Under the pieces are notes generated by a model. The model made no database searches. It was not told the DNA's origin and saw nothing but the letters and a program-made list of their open reading frames with translations. From positions 248,001 through 312,000 of the forward strand of contig VJWM01000103.1 in assembly GCA_010909165.1 (NCBI GenBank): a stretch of DNA of 64,000 nt. Reading direction: 5' to 3'. Source of the stretch: Anthoceros angustus. Lineage: Eukaryota; Streptophyta; Anthocerotopsida; Anthocerotales; Anthocerotaceae. Shown here piece by piece: positions 23,948-37,100 of this stretch; position 1 is the stretch's first letter; each line of letters begins with the position of its first letter. Made by a program: the position numbers and the translations under genes.

Positions 23948-24497
23948 AACTGCAGACCTAATTTGAGCTTGGGTTCAAACTTCAAAGTACAGATATTCCT
24001 CTGTAGATGTATATAAAGTGGGGTGACATTAGCCGCAAGCTGCGAAGTGCGGCCATCATTATGTCCCTTTTGGAGTACATAATGGGGTTGGAGAATCATG
24101 ATGAAAAAGGCCCAATTCCTCCGGATCTACCTCGGTAGAGGTAACAAGTGTCCTTGCTGGGCCACAGCTCGAAGGTTGACCCACCTTTCAGTGGCCACAT
24201 GTCCCTCACGGGCCGCATGAGGTACTGGTGAAACTCAGTCTGGCGGTCGTCAAGATCGAGGGTTTGCCTTGGCTGCATCAAAATTCCTTCTGGTAGTTTG
24301 CAGAGTGAGGAATTTACAATTTGGTTTTGTAAAAGCGAATGTGGGAGGTAATGCAGGATGCTGCCCTTTATTCCATGCTATAAACAGACCCATCACATTG
24401 AATGGTTAGAACGTATACTTTCTACAAACTTCAGACTGTCTACCATCTACAGGCTAGTCTACTCTGTTGGTGAGTTTCCACTATCTTTTTGTCCTGT
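23948..24497. other. Intergenic region between convergent ELP4 and DUR3
   Basis: It holds the 3' flanks of both genes. Frames are short and unsupported. No other gene is visible. Confidence 0.6.
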
Positions 24498-27400
24498 CTA
24501 GTAAGCTGGCATCTTCTCATTTTGATAAGATTTCAGCTCCTCCTTCCTGGGAGACGCAGCGTAAGATCCTACAGGCAAGACTTCCACGCTGGAAATGCCT
24601 AGTACCTGCTTAATTATGTGCCAGATTACAGCTCTGGATTCAATCAGGGGCAGAAACGTGCACACCAGGGTCGTGATGAGAGCCCATATAAGGGACAATA
24701 CCACCCAGAAAGTGAAGGTTGCCTGCACAAAATCCACTTGGAGCAATTAGCAAACAGGTAACGCGGTCACGTCTTCCATGATGCAAAATTGTGTGGGACT
24801 GTACTACCAACCTTACTGAAAACTCCTCCGGCTAGAGAGAGAGCTGGCCAAATGACACAGATAATGGCAGCTATTCCTCCGGTGACAAAGACCGTTTTCT
24901 TGAAGAACTTCTGTAGTTCGTGAGAATCGTTTTTCGCTTCCTCCATGTTAGCCATTTTCACCCCGTCCATGAGTTCAATGTCTTGAAATCTGGAAGAGTC
25001 AACGGGTAAGGCATGCGATGAACAAACGCAGGCCATATTCTGTTGTGGGAAGTAAGTGCTGCTGCGTGATGTCAAGATGGAAATGACGTTACCTTTTGAA
25101 ACTGTCGGGATCACCTGGAGCTATCAAAGTCCACAGGCTGCAGATAATGGCCGACGAGAACAGGCACACTGCCGTGCCTGACACAGTAGGGTCGAGTTGT
25201 TGCAGGCTGAATGAGATGGTCATTTCTCCGAACTTGGACTGCATACCAACATCCGCTGATTATAAGCCTCTGGTTCGTCATGGCCAAAATGCACTCGCAC
25301 GCCAACACTAATTCGCACTTGTACCTGAGCGACCGAGAGCCATGTGCAAATACCGAGACCCTGGCCCCCCAGGGCACCAGCGATAGCGGCTCCCGTTGGG
25401 ACTCGGGGCCAGGTGATCATGAACATGAGGGGGAAGGCGGCGGAGCACACCAAAATACCCATGAGCATAAACAGGAAGTTGAAGTCCACGTTCTCCTGCA
25501 AAGGGGTTGCTAGCTTGAATCAGACAAAGCCTGAACCTAACAAACCCACTTGAAGAAGGATCAAAAGCAAAAGAGGGATCCCTCACATGGTAAAGCAAGC
25601 TACAGACGCCTCCCATGAGTAGGCCCACGGAGCAGAGTGCAATCCGTGAGACAAGCAGTATCTGCTCTCCGGAAGCCTTGGGATTGATGTACGCCTGCAA
25701 TGCACGGAACTAGATCAGGCTCTGCGAGCGCGGTGAAACAGAAATAAGATCTGAGATAAGAACATGAGAGTTGCCTTGTAGATGTCGTAAGTGAAGAGTG
25801 AGGACATGGACAAAAATTCTGCAGATCCCACTGACGTTACAGCCATGAAGACCATGGTGAGGACCAGGAACACGCCTCCTGTTTTGCCACGTCCAGCCCA
25901 AGTCAGTACTGTGCGCCAACCGTGAGCAAATGTTTCTTCCAACGGTGAAAAGTCCAAGCCAAGGTACCTTTGCCCAGCACGAATTGAGCAGCAGCGATGG
26001 GCACCAGGCCCGCATTGGCTTCGGCCGCCGACAGTGGCAAATCCAAGGCCCGCACAGACAACCCGAAAGCTGTGGCCATAGCGAACGGGATTGGGAACCA
26101 CAGCAGTGCGCCAAGCAAGTAGCCCTTGAAGGAAGCTCTGGGACCGGCTGCGATCACTCCCTGCAGCATCCATTCACGAATCTTTGTCAACACCAACTTC
26201 CAAATGCCGTCTGCCAGCACGACTCAAACTCATGTCTTGGAATGTAAATACCTGCCAGAAGGATTGATCAGCGTACAGGATTCCAAGCGAAGAAAGCAAA
26301 TTGTACATTCCGAATTCGAACCCCAGTCTGCTGAACATCGTCATGTAGCTGCCGTCCTTGTTTCCTGCGCACACACAGACGTCCATCATCTGATTTAGAC
26401 TGTGTATCGACACTGACAGCCTCTGGAGAAGGAATTGGAACTCGGGCAATATGGCTACCTGGCACAGGCACTTTGGTTGCCATTACGTTGAGATTCTCCC
26501 ACACTTTGCCAATGCTTCCAATCGGATCCTTGTCACTTGCATAGACCTGCACGTGAAAATCATTTCACTCATCCCGAGACTCAAAATTTGAAGGGCATCC
26601 TCGGGCAACCATAGCAAAGGAAAACAAGTGGAGTTCCGTAAACATTTTGCGCGTCCGACAGTGGATAGTAGGCATACACTGTAGCAAAAGATGTTCAAAG
26701 TGATACAAATGATGATGGTGTGGAAGTAGGAGGAGAAAAAGATGGCCTTGAGGCCGCCTGAGACTGCGTACACGATGACACTCAGCGGAATGAGCATCAA
26801 CGCACTGTAAACGTTCACACCTGCACACCATTCCCGTTCCAGGTGCGTGTAAGCTCTCTGTCCAACAGCCGTTGGCAGCAACCTCTGACGAGAACGGGAA
26901 CATTTACTTCACCTGTGGCTGCCGACAGGACGTTTGCGGCTCCGATAATCAGCAGCGAGCAGACGACCAAATTATTGAGCACACAAATGTAGAGGAACAC
27001 CTGCCAGAGGGCGAGGCAAAAGGAAGGACATCGTCAGAAGCCAAAGTTGGATGCGAATGCTTGCAGGTTGTGACAAAAACGAGTGAGACAACTTACGATG
27101 CCGGCAGCGTGGCCCCATCGTCGCCTGACCAACTCCACCACGGTGTGAGCTTTTGGAGCTCGGCGCTTGAGCTGCAGTGCCAAGGCCCCGAACACGCAGA
27201 ACTGGGCTGTAACACCCGCGCCGTACCTGATTCCAATCGGTGCAGGCGGACAACGTTGTAGTCATTCTCCCGCAAAAATTCCGTCAAGCAATCTGATATG
27301 GCGTCGTTGCAGAGTCCATGGCCTTACCAGAAAGCGCCACTGATTCCAAAGTTGAAAGCCTCATTGCTGGATTGCACTATGGTGGCCACCCTGCACAGCC

Positions 27401-27902
27401 GACATTCCACCGCGTTTTCTGATGAGCTGCAGGGCCTGCAGGCATCTACACAATTCAAATCTGAGATGGAAGGCGAGGCGAATGCCGGGAATCGTACCAA
27501 GTGGAGCGGCTAACCACGTCGACGGCGGTGAGACCTGTCTTGATGGCTCTTCCCGCCGTGTTGAACTCTTCCGAGTTGTATTCACTTCCCGCATACTTCT
27601 TGTCAAAGTACATCACCAGCGTGGTAATCACAGCGAAGAACACTCCAAACCCACCCACCACGGCGTATCCAACCCCCTGCACAAGAGGATATCCAATGTT
27701 TCAATCCCTCTGCACTGTCGCTGTCTCTTCAGATCAAACACAGGCACCGCAAATGAACGAAGGAGAAACTCGAGCCCTGCCGATGTGGTTGTCTGTAGGC
27801 AAGACATCTTACTTGCGAGAGGATCGGATTGTCAGGCGAGAAGAAGTGCGTCTGGTTATCGTACTGATGGAGCCCGAAGGCATTGAGTGCTCCCACAGGC
27901 AT
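24498..27902 (-). CDS. DUR3: High-affinity urea/H+ symporter DUR3 (15 exons)
   Basis: On -, the exons are 27902-27813, 27676-27498, 27390-27328, 27226-27097, 27000-26913, 26820-26678, 26546-26459, 26364-26252, 26160-25968, 25878-25775, 25694-25587, 25495-25325, 25238-25093, 24989-24812 and 24722-24498. All junctions keep phase and give 672 residues, slightly short of Arabidopsis DUR3. Family blocks include [96 protein letters not shown] and CVIWPALSL. It belongs to the sodium:solute symporter family with about 15 membrane helices and imports urea with protons across the plasma membrane. Intron 10 has a GC donor (separate entry). The start ATG at 27902 gives a short hydrophilic N-terminus as expected. 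Confidence 0.96.
25695..25774 (-). other. GC-AG intron in DUR3
   Basis: After ...FTYDIYK the - strand reads AAG then GCAACT, and the intron ends TTGCAG before GCG (AYINPKASG). No GT lies at the junction that keeps the protein in frame, and read-through hits a stop after about 20 codons. This is therefore a GC-AG intron of 80 bases. Confidence 0.8.
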
Positions 27903-30900
27903 TTTGCAAGTTCGACGAGAGCGTACGAGCTGCCTTCGATTGCAATTTGCGAATGCCGCACACTCCACTCAGGCAGATCCGGGACCGAGAGAATCGCGCA
28001 GTCGACTCTGAATCAAAACCTGAAGGCCAAAGGTCCGGACCGGAACCCTGCCCGCAACCTCACTTCCTCTGCCGATGACCCGATGCAGATTGCTACTTAT
28101 ACAGCAATGCCCACAAGTGGGCTCGCCGCCCGGAATCGTGGAACGCCACGAGTATGACTCCGGCTCCTAAAATTTCTTCCTGCTTTGCAAAGCTTCAAAG
28201 CAAGATTAACGTCTCCTGGGGACCGGTGCCTCAGCTGGAATGCTGATCAGTGACTGCTGTTCTCGTCTTTAGGAGTCTGCTGTCTCTATTAGCCTTGCTC
28301 ACCGGGTCGGACACCGTTGTCAGTGTCCGGTCCCGCAGAAGGTGCTTATTATTCATCTCTCTCATCACTGCTGACTGGATCCAGCATCGATAGCCCCTGA
28401 CAGCCTTCAGGGCTTGAGGGCGGACAGTCTTCTTGAGCAAGACACTGATGGGTAGGATAGAATATACATAACATACTGTTAACAGTAGTGATCCGTGCTG
28501 CACTAAGCCTAATTTCAAAGCACGCTAGACTACTTGGAACTTGGGACACTCGTCGTGAAGCGGGTTGCCTAGACTCACATCTCACGCACATTCTTGAGTA
28601 GACTAGGTATCGTCTCCAACACACGCACTTCGATTGCAGGATCGAGAGCCAGGAATGGCTGGTGCACCGTGAAATCGCATGTGGTGATGAGAGTCTGCGA
28701 TAAAGTAAGCCGGCCTCCGAAGTGTGCAGCATGAATTCACGAGCTTCATGTTGGGGGGAAGTGGAACGTCAGGTGGTTTGCACCTATCAAGGTGCTAATG
28801 CTAAACACTTCACCTCCTCTCACTACATCAGCGAGAAGCATCTTCCGAAGCGTGGCCAAAAAGTGTCTGGACTAGTCTGACGGTGGCTCACAGCCTGCTC
28901 AACAGTACGGCCACTTCTTTTGACTTTTATCAGACTAGTTTCCCATATCCTTTCCCTGTTGGTATCCAACAGCCTATAGGTAGTAGGTACATATGCTCCT
29001 GCTATGTTTGGACAGGGAAGAAACAGTGCAAGCTCACTTCACGACCTCAATTCAAGATCATGTGCACTCTGTAGATAGCTCAACCCCACGAGTCAAGGCC
29101 GTAACACTTTCCCAGAGATTCTGGGCCCCCAAGGAGGCCTTGGTTAGTGCAGAACGAGACAACTTTGTCTTAATTCGATACTGCTACTGTAGACCACACC
29201 GCTCTAAAACGAGGAGAAGTCTCTCAAGCGTTGTGCCCACTTTTGTTTCCTCATGTGGTGACTGGTCACGGCGGACCTGGGCTCCCAGCTTCGAGAATGT
29301 TGCCAAATTTGGGCAACCGACGACGTCGAATTTGCATTTTTGCACGCACCCCAGTGCACATGGACGGGGAGAGCGTGCAGCGTATCTTATGGGAAGTCGC
29401 GCTCTTCCAGCACATGGATAGAATTTCTCGATACCCGTGGGCACAACGACGTTCCTGATCTGGCCACCTTCTCAGCCGCACAGTTGTCTGCCACCAAGCT
29501 TCTCATGCACACTCTGTCCGACAGCACCCGAGCTTCTGGAGTCCTGGCCTGCTGCGCTCACCATTCCGTCTTTCGCATAGCACGTGGTAAAAGTTGCAGC
29601 TTCTCCGCCGTGAATTAGGGCTGTGATCAGCAAGTGCCCCGCTCTCACAGCCGCGGACACACCCAAGGACCCAAGGGCTCTGCTGTGATAACACCGTCTT
29701 GCTATTGGCGTTAACACATTGTAGGTACTCTATGTCTCAATAGCTGTACATGAACCCATGAACCTAGATGGGTTGTTTTTTAATTTTACTCATACCATTG
29801 TTTCTTAACTCCCCCATACCGTAATATGTAGGTACTTGATCCGGGGAGAAATGCAAACAAGAGGAAACCGTATTTCTCGCGTATGTTGGAAACAACAGGA
29901 GATCCGGTCGGTTGGAAGGACAGGAGGTGCGACGGTGTCCTGCCTTGGTTACTTCCGGGCGTTCAACAGCATCGAGCTTCCTTGGAATTCCGAACAGACG
30001 TACACCGAATCCATCAAATCCTTCGATAATATACCGAGTTCAAAATGACAAAACACGCTGTGCGGCAAAAGTGACAAACGGAAACCACCACATGTATGCC
30101 TTAACCGTCAAAGCAAAACAGGAAAAGGTCCTCTCATGGTCCAGAACAAACAGCTGACCACTTGCCAAGACCAGAGGAACACTTCGACTGAAGCATGGGA
30201 ACGGGAAAGCAGCACAAGGAGATCAGCCATCCGTCACAACGTTGTGGACTGGCTACCAATGGGACTAATAATTAGACGTAGCTCTTGCCCGTCTCCCAGC
30301 CACAACGTCCAAAAGTTGTGCATCGTGCTCCACCGCCAGCTGACAAGAAACTGGCAGCTCTGTCCAACAACCACATCCAACACACCACAGATGCACAAAA
30401 GAGCTCCCTAGCCGACCAATTGGCTCGGGCTCCAAACCATGTCCTGGAGTAAGAAGTGTACATGAAACTGAGAACAAATTACATACAAGGTCTCTTCCGT
30501 ATGTGCGGGTCGTCAGTTGGGCCTGCGACCTGACCAGAAATATATACACGTCCCACTCTCAAGGAACACGCTTAGAAGCCCTGTGCAAAACTGAGTTATC
30601 TACAGACGGAGGGATGAACCCTTTCGTTCATCCCCAGCATGAAAGGCTTTGCAAGGCCATCACTGGACTAGTGTGTTTCGTCACAAAGATGGGTGTGGAC
30701 CTTACCACACAACCAGGTACCTTCATATTGTGGCAACCATGGCTAGCTTGCTCACCTGTGGCACAGTGTTTCTCAAGACTTTCAGCTACAGGAACATGAG
30801 TGCATGAATCACGAAACGTCTTTAAGGCCTACCCAACTAACAAGAGAACACTCACATTTGAAGCCTGTTCGCCTCTATTGATGTACCCAGCCCAAGGAGG

Positions 30901-31024
30901 TCATCTTCTTTGCCATAAGCTTGCTCACCGTTGCCTCCATCGCCCCAGCAGCACAAGACAAGCACACGCATGATCACAATTTAGATGTTGTCAGGCGCAG
31001 AATTGCCACTCCCATTCCCATGAA
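27903..31024. other. Intergenic 3.1 kb between DUR3 and the coiled-coil gene
   Basis: It should include the DUR3 promoter and leader (left) and the 3' flank of the - strand coiled-coil gene (right). I checked the frames on both strands and found no splice-consistent or family-like coding sequence. Nothing else can be supported. Confidence 0.5.
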
Positions 31025-31822
31025 CTAATCATATGAAGAACCCCAGCTGCTGCCATGAGAACAAGCATCATCAAGAACATCTACACCACTCTTATGGCAG
31101 CGTGATTTCTGACGAAGCTCACTCAGCTCCTGCTCCAAAAGATACAGCCGTTCCCTCAACGTCAGATTCTCATCCTCCAAGTGAGCAATGTGGCTCTCCT
31201 GCTCTTCAAGCCGTATCTGCAAGAGCTGCTTGGACTCATCCTGCACAGAACTGGATGGATAGGTCATCTCGAAACGGCCAACATCGTGGTCTAATCGCTG
31301 TTCCACCTGCTGTAGAGACTGCATGCAGTTTGCAGGATTAGATGGCTCACCACGACACATGCTATTAGCAACACTACCATCCTCCACGGAATCATCACTA
31401 GTTCGAAGTCGGATCAGACCAGTCATGGAGCCATAACCATCCACGCCCCACTCCTTCACCTCTTCAACGACACCTTCCCTGTACGCCGGAGTGACCGTAT
31501 GCAGCGCCGGAGAAACCGCGGGGACGGCCGCACCTAACCTCTTGGCATGCATGATATAAGATGAAGTATTGCGAGGAGCACACGGGACGCCCTTCCTCTT
31601 CTTGATAAAATGTCTACGAGTCTTCACTCTGTTCTGCCATTGCAGGTCCCGTAGTCTTGGAGGCTCATACGCACCTCCTCCCTGCGGCAGCGCAACGGCG
31701 GGCCTCGCGGCAGCACAGCGCTTGAAGAAGCGCGATTTCTTCACCCACGGACCTTTCCCCAACAACGGCTCCCGATCCCTCCGCCCGCTGTGAAACGGCT
31801 TCCCCATCTCCACTTGCGGCAT
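31025..31822 (-). CDS. Conserved plant protein with C-terminal coiled coil, function unknown
   Basis: A single open exon on - encodes 265 residues from ATG 31822; ATG 31807 (MGKPF) is an alternative. The frame stays open upstream but without an ATG. Features in order: a basic N-terminal half (WVKKSRFFKR, RRHFIKKRKG), the segment APRNTSSYIMHAKRLG, WGVDGYGSMTGLIRLR, then QQVEQRLDHDVGRFEM and a heptad-rich coiled coil (QESHIAHLEDENLTLRERL, LEQELSELR). I recall similar blocks in uncharacterised plant proteins but no assigned role. The phrase-like conservation and intact frame argue for a real gene. The basic region suggests a nuclear location, which is inference. Confidence 0.7.
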   Translation of the reverse strand: MPQVEMGKPFHSGRRDREPLLGKGPWVKKSRFFKRCAAARPAVALPQGGGAYEPPRLRDLQWQNRVKTRRHFIKKRKGVPCAPRNTSSYIMHAKRLGAAVPAVSPALHTVTPAYREGVVEEVKEWGVDGYGSMTGLIRLRTSDDSVEDGSVANSMCRGEPSNPANCMQSLQQVEQRLDHDVGRFEMTYPSSSVQDESKQLLQIRLEEQESHIAHLEDENLTLRERLYLLEQELSELRQKSRCHKSGVDVLDDACSHGSSWGSSYD

Positions 31823-33200
31823 AACTCGCAGACAGACTCGGTGAGGCGACCTTGACGACAAAGCATGAGACACGAAGGCGCGGCTGACACGAAGGTGCAG
31901 ATGCAAGATGCCGGCGAGAAACCCTCGCAGTTTCCTTCCCCGCCCCGCAAGCCAACCGGAAAGCAAACGCAGCGGACGTTGGAATCGAACAGGTAGCACC
32001 TAGACTAAGTACATTGCGTCAAGAAAGCCCGCAGAACCAAATAGGTGGGGTACCTACACCCCTTGTAACGTCTCGAGCATTAGGCTGAGTTTAATTCCTT
32101 AACCAGATCTTTTTTGTTTTGGCAAACTCACTTGGTACATATTTCAAAGTATGAATTAAAGTCTTCTGGAATTCCAATTAATGGGGAGGAACGTGGAAGA
32201 TGGGAAATCGTATTTGTGGAACGCAAAAGTTTGGGCCCCTTAGTCATTTTGATCCAGTTTGGTTCATTTTGGTTCATCTTGATTCAAAGTGATCAGTTAG
32301 ACAAGGGCAGGAATTTGGAAGTTTTCCAAGACTAGATAGCTTTTTGGGTAGAGTAGGATCCTACCCCAGTAAGTTGTAGGTAGGGGACCTACCGAAGTAG
32401 GTCACTACCCTATAGGATGCATTTCTAGAATTCTTTTAAGCTATATATGTGTATATACCTAGAAATTAGTAGTTAATTTAGAACCCATAGTTTAAGTAGT
32501 AGTAAAGTAGGAGACCTATGTGTATTTGGCAAGAGCATTGCTTAAAGGGTCCAACCGAGGATATGATGTCACGTGGCAGGCATCGACGGTGGTGTCAGTT
32601 GGGGAATTACTTCCCAACTTGGCAATATCATGTGTGGCATTAATCTTTGCACTTGGGATTAGTATTTGATTGGCATTAATTAATCTAATTACTTATCTTT
32701 AAGTAAGTAAGTTATCTTTAAATAAATAATTAGTATTGATTAATTCTCTTGTTTATGTTAATTAAGCATTAGTTAGTATGAATTAAACATGGTTAGCAAT
32801 AGCTAAGTCGATACGTACAAGTAATATATATGCTTTAGCATGTTTCTTGCATATAATAGTGTATTCTTAGGATATTTCCGGCATATGCTAAAGGACCCTA
32901 AACCCTAAACCCTAAACCCTATTCAGAATATGCCAATGCCAAGAAGAAGAAGATCGCTACTTAGATCCTCTATCGATCTCAAATCATAGCTTGTCCTCTA
33001 TAAATGCAATGCAAGACTGTTGTGAGGAGGCCCAAGCTATGACTCCGAGAGCAATGTGTGAGGAATTTGTGTGTAATTTGTAGGTCGGCACGTAATGAGG
33101 TCACCCCGGCCAGACGGAGAACTCTCCGGACGGGGTCGGACATCCGGGAGGAGAGGGAGAGCAGCGGCTACCAATGAGCGGAGGCACCTAAGCATGGCGG
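31823..33200. other. AT-rich intergenic region with interstitial telomere motif
   Basis: Left of about 32050 is probably the 5' flank of the coiled-coil gene. 32050-33060 is AT-rich with no coding frame. It contains short palindromes (TAGGATCCTA near 32357; GGTAGGGGACCTACC near 32382) and a telomere-like run. Confidence 0.5.
32896..32920. repeat. Interstitial plant telomere repeat (CCCTAAA, about 3.5 units)
   Basis: Three consecutive CCCTAAA units and a partial fourth occur in AT-rich non-coding DNA. This is the plant TTTAGGG telomere motif on the opposite strand. It is too short to be a chromosome end. Confidence 0.9.
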
Positions 33201-33212
33201 CAACGATGGGTA

Positions 33213-33940
33213 ATGTCTAAGGAAGACCTATCATTATGGGGAGAGGCGAAGGAGCTTGGGTCATTCGTGGCGGCCGTGGTGGAGGCGATGCACTTGCAAG
33301 CACGGCTTCTAGATGGCGCTGTGGTGGTGGAGGTGTCAACCCCGGCTAGCAAGATGTTTTTTAGTCCTTTCCTCCTCGGCCACAAATTTTCTGTCCTCGT
33401 GATCGACTTAGACCCACCCTTTACAGCCGAGAGGTATCCCAGGGAATGGGGCGGGTGCCATCGATATCAGGAGCGAACCTGTTGGTAGAGCTCCAGATTG
33501 AAGTCGATTTCCTGCGCGACACAGAGTACGAGCGGAGTATTATGGCACGGTCAATTGGCCCTCCATGGGACAAGCGGAGGATCCTCTTTTGGACAGGGCC
33601 CTCAGGTATTGCCATCTTTGAAATTGTCCGAGCCCCGCAAGCACGTGGGGACATCAAGATCGTGTCAAGGCGGCCCGGAGTGCCAACTTTCATCATCTGC
33701 AGGCGCTTCGTTCATCTACAACCGAATGGCGGTTTTATGCTACGGACTTCATCACGACGGCGAAGGGCTTTCTCGGTTCTGATGGCTTGCGATGTGGTTG
33801 TCCGGGCTTGCCACTGTATCGGCGGAAGGAAGGGGAGCGGCATGATTGGGTGCCAAGGCTATGCTTTTGTGTTTGACCTCCGGTCATTGCTGTCTGTAGT
33901 GGTTGTCGATGTATACGCCCCAAACGTCGCGTGGGCCTAG
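33213..33940 (+). pseudogene. Decayed ORF, possible mobile-element remnant
   Basis: Two overlapping frames (33213-33488 and 33446-33940) look like one coding region broken by a frameshift near 33450. The first reads LLGHKFSVLVIDLDPPFTAERYP and the second continues ISGANLLVELQIEVDFLRD. A third frame around 33500-33780 is also open. I do not recognise a domain. The position beside repeat-rich DNA and the frame breaks suggest a transposable-element ORF, but this is inference. Confidence 0.35.
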
Positions 33941-34189
33941 AGGAAGTTGGGGAGATGGTTATACACTCCTATTCTAAGCTGATGGCCAGCTCAGTGGGCC
34001 CTAGCTGGCCGCCTACTATTTCCCATTATTCCGTCTATCTACGTGGTTCAGGTGGGGTGGTTCCCGGATTCGCCTTGGCTGGGCCCAAGCCCTAGCCCTG
34101 ACAACTGCGGCGCACCCAATCGGATGATCCACGAGGGGCCCTTCCCTTCCGAGACTGCAGCCGGTGAGCCACCGTGGCGGCGACAGCGA

Positions 34190-37100
34190 TCACCACCAAG
34201 TCCTCCTCCCTCCTGTCTTGCTGCCACTGGCTGGGCCTTGTTCGGAGCCTCTAAGAGATGGCTGCGAGGCGGGTGATTGGTGACTCACTGCAGTCTGGAC
34301 CTCAAGTTCTAGTCTCCACTCTGGAGTCCGGACCTCCGGGTCCGGTCTTCTCTCTGGAGTCCGGACCTCAGGGTCCGGACTCGCCTCTGGGGTCTGGACC
34401 TCGAGGTTCGGTCTTCTCTCTGGAGTCCGGACCTCAGGGTCCGGACTCGCGGGTCCTTGGACTTGCCCGCCCCGTGGACTACCCAAAGGTTCATCCTCAC
34501 CCACCGGGCCCTCCCTTTGGTCCAGGATTCCCGGACCCGCTCCTTCTATGGCCTCCCCAGGGCCCTCCTCCCTTCCTTCCGTGGTAGGGTGCGGAGTGCT
34601 TACCTCAGGCGCAGTGACATTCATTACGTCCTGCTCCTCCAGCTGATCTCCCTCCCCGCTGCTGCTGTCGTCGCCGAACAGCGCTCCCAAGGTCCCGGTT
34701 GCCGTACTGTCTCCGTGGCCTTCCTCCCTCGCTCCGCCTTCTGACCCGTCCGGGGGTCCGTCCATCTGTCCAGGGTGACGCAGGACCTCTAGAGCCTTGA
34801 GGAGCTCCACGTGGTAATAGGTAAAGTCTGAATCGACTTGTTGAATTGCCTCTTCCACATGAGCCCGGAGCACCCGATGCCACCTCCTCGAGGTGCTCGG
34901 TAGTTGGGCGTGTTGTCGGACCTCAGAGCCTCCCGGGCTTGCCAAGTAGTAGGCCGTGAGACTCTTGAGGCCGCCAAGTGCCTCACACCTCCTGCGCTGC
35001 AACTTTCGGCCGTCACTCCTCCTCCCTCCGTCAGAGTAGCTCGACCGACTTCAGCCATGGAGCCGCTCTCCCTCGCCTTCCCATGATCGGACAAGCGGCC
35101 AGCTCTTCTCCAGCCTTCGCCCCGTTCATCTTTGCGAGGTCCGCCATCTCCCTCTCAGGGGTGTATCTCGCTCCCTCTGGCTTCCTCGGCTCCTTCTTCA
35201 ACTCGGCGATGTCCAACTCCTTGGATCGCCGCCAACTCTCCTCCGTCCTCAAACAGAGCTGGAGCCGCCCTATCTCCCGCTCATGGTCCGCAATCACTCC
35301 CTGGAGGGCTCTATGCCGCTCAACCGTGTCTTAGAGCTGTAGCTCCAAGGTTTCCTTGCGGTCCTCCATTTCCTGCCGACGCTCCTCCATTTCCTGCAGT
35401 TGGGTCCGGAGATCCTCCATCTCCCGGTTGCTGGCCTCCTTTTCCTCCACCAGCTTGCAGGTACACCTTGGCTGCAGTTTGCTCGGCCTTGGCCGGTGCT
35501 GTAGTTTTCCTCCACCGGTTCCTATCCCTCCGGTAGTGGTCTCGGTCGGTCTTGGCGGCGGCTTCAGCCTCCCGCGCCCCTTTCACCTGAGCCTCCCAGG
35601 CTTGGTGCTGCTCCTGTCAAGCCGTCTCGACGAGGTCTCGGGCCCTCTCCGCTTGCCTTCGGGCCTCCTCCGACTCCTTCTGAGCTGCCTCCCTCCATTT
35701 GCAGAGGTCTTCAGCCCGTGCTTGGGCCTCTTCTTGCCTTCAGTACTTGTTGAAGGATCTGGCTTAGTCCTGTTGTCGGACTGGCCTCTCTCTGCCCGGC
35801 GCTTCACCTCCTCGACCCTTGCGAGTGACTCCGCCTTTGGCTCGCAGGCCGCCTCTACACCCACAGGTTCCATCATCCTTGGGTGGCCTCCACTTCTTGG
35901 GTCTTCTCCATTTCAGAGACCCCAAAAGCATACCGTCCATGGCCAGTAGCCAGCTCCGCCAAGTACCGGGAAGTCCGATGTGGGAGCGGGCATCTCCTGT
36001 CCGTCGAGGACCATCTGCAGTCCGGAGAGTGCAGGCAGGCTCTCGGACCCAATCGGGACCCTCAGTCTGAGTGCTTCAGTCAGAGCCTCTACTCCTTGGC
36101 CCCCTTGGCGCTAGCTCCTTCTCCGCCCTTCTCCGGCAGGGCTCGGAGGTGGTGAAGGGTCAAGGCCCAGCCCTCTTGCCTCTCCCGGTCGGGGCAGGGA
36201 GGCTCGAGTGAGGGCTCAGCTGGTGCCCTCCGCCCACAGGCGGCATCCTTTTCCGCCTCCTTGCACGGCCTCCTCCGCTTCGCCACTCCTTTGGTAGGGG
36301 CACACATAGCCCGGTCTGGCGGCTGCGTTGGTAGGCGCTATCTTCCGCCTCTTCGCTTCCCGTCAGTCCGTGAGGCTCGGCCGCATCGTTGTTGGCTGGC
36401 AGGCGTCACCGAGTTCTGACCTTGACTCGAATCTGGCCTCTTCTGCGCGGGTGCTCGGTGGGGAACCAAGAGGAGAGAAGCGGGAATGTCTTCCCACACT
36501 TCCCTGGGTGGCGAGGGGGTCCGTTCCAGACGTATAGAGTCCGGAATCCCCTCCCAGTCGTCCTCCTCCCGGACCCGCTTGCTCCGGACTGGACGGGCCT
36601 CAGCCTCCTGCGTTCTTCCTTCTCTCTCCGCCTCTGGTAGGGCGGCCAGCCCTTTCCGTAGTGCCCGCTCCTCTTCCCTCTCCTTCAAGAGGTTCATGTG
36701 CCCCCACACATGAATGATGAATGGCGATAACGCCGAGGGGGGTGGCTTCTCGCTTCTCAACTTCCGGGCCTCCTGGTTGATTCGGGCAAAGATTATCCTA
36801 CTCAGCTTCCCTTCCTCAGATCGTGAAGGAACACCAGTAGTAAATTATCCCCAAGGTGGTCCACCTTGGTGAGCATATTCCAGTGGACGATAATCTTCGC
36901 GATCGATACTCCTCCGCCCGGAGGTCCGGGCATCGACCACCCGTTGGAGGATCGCTGCATTCTAGTCGCAAGAGGGGCGCCTACGGCCGCCCACCTTCCC
37001 TTCACCTTGAGGCCCGGAACCACTCCCCTACTTCTCACGCCCAGGCGATTGTAGGCCTCGGGACCTCCACGGTCCACCTCACAGGAGTCCTCCAGCAGTT

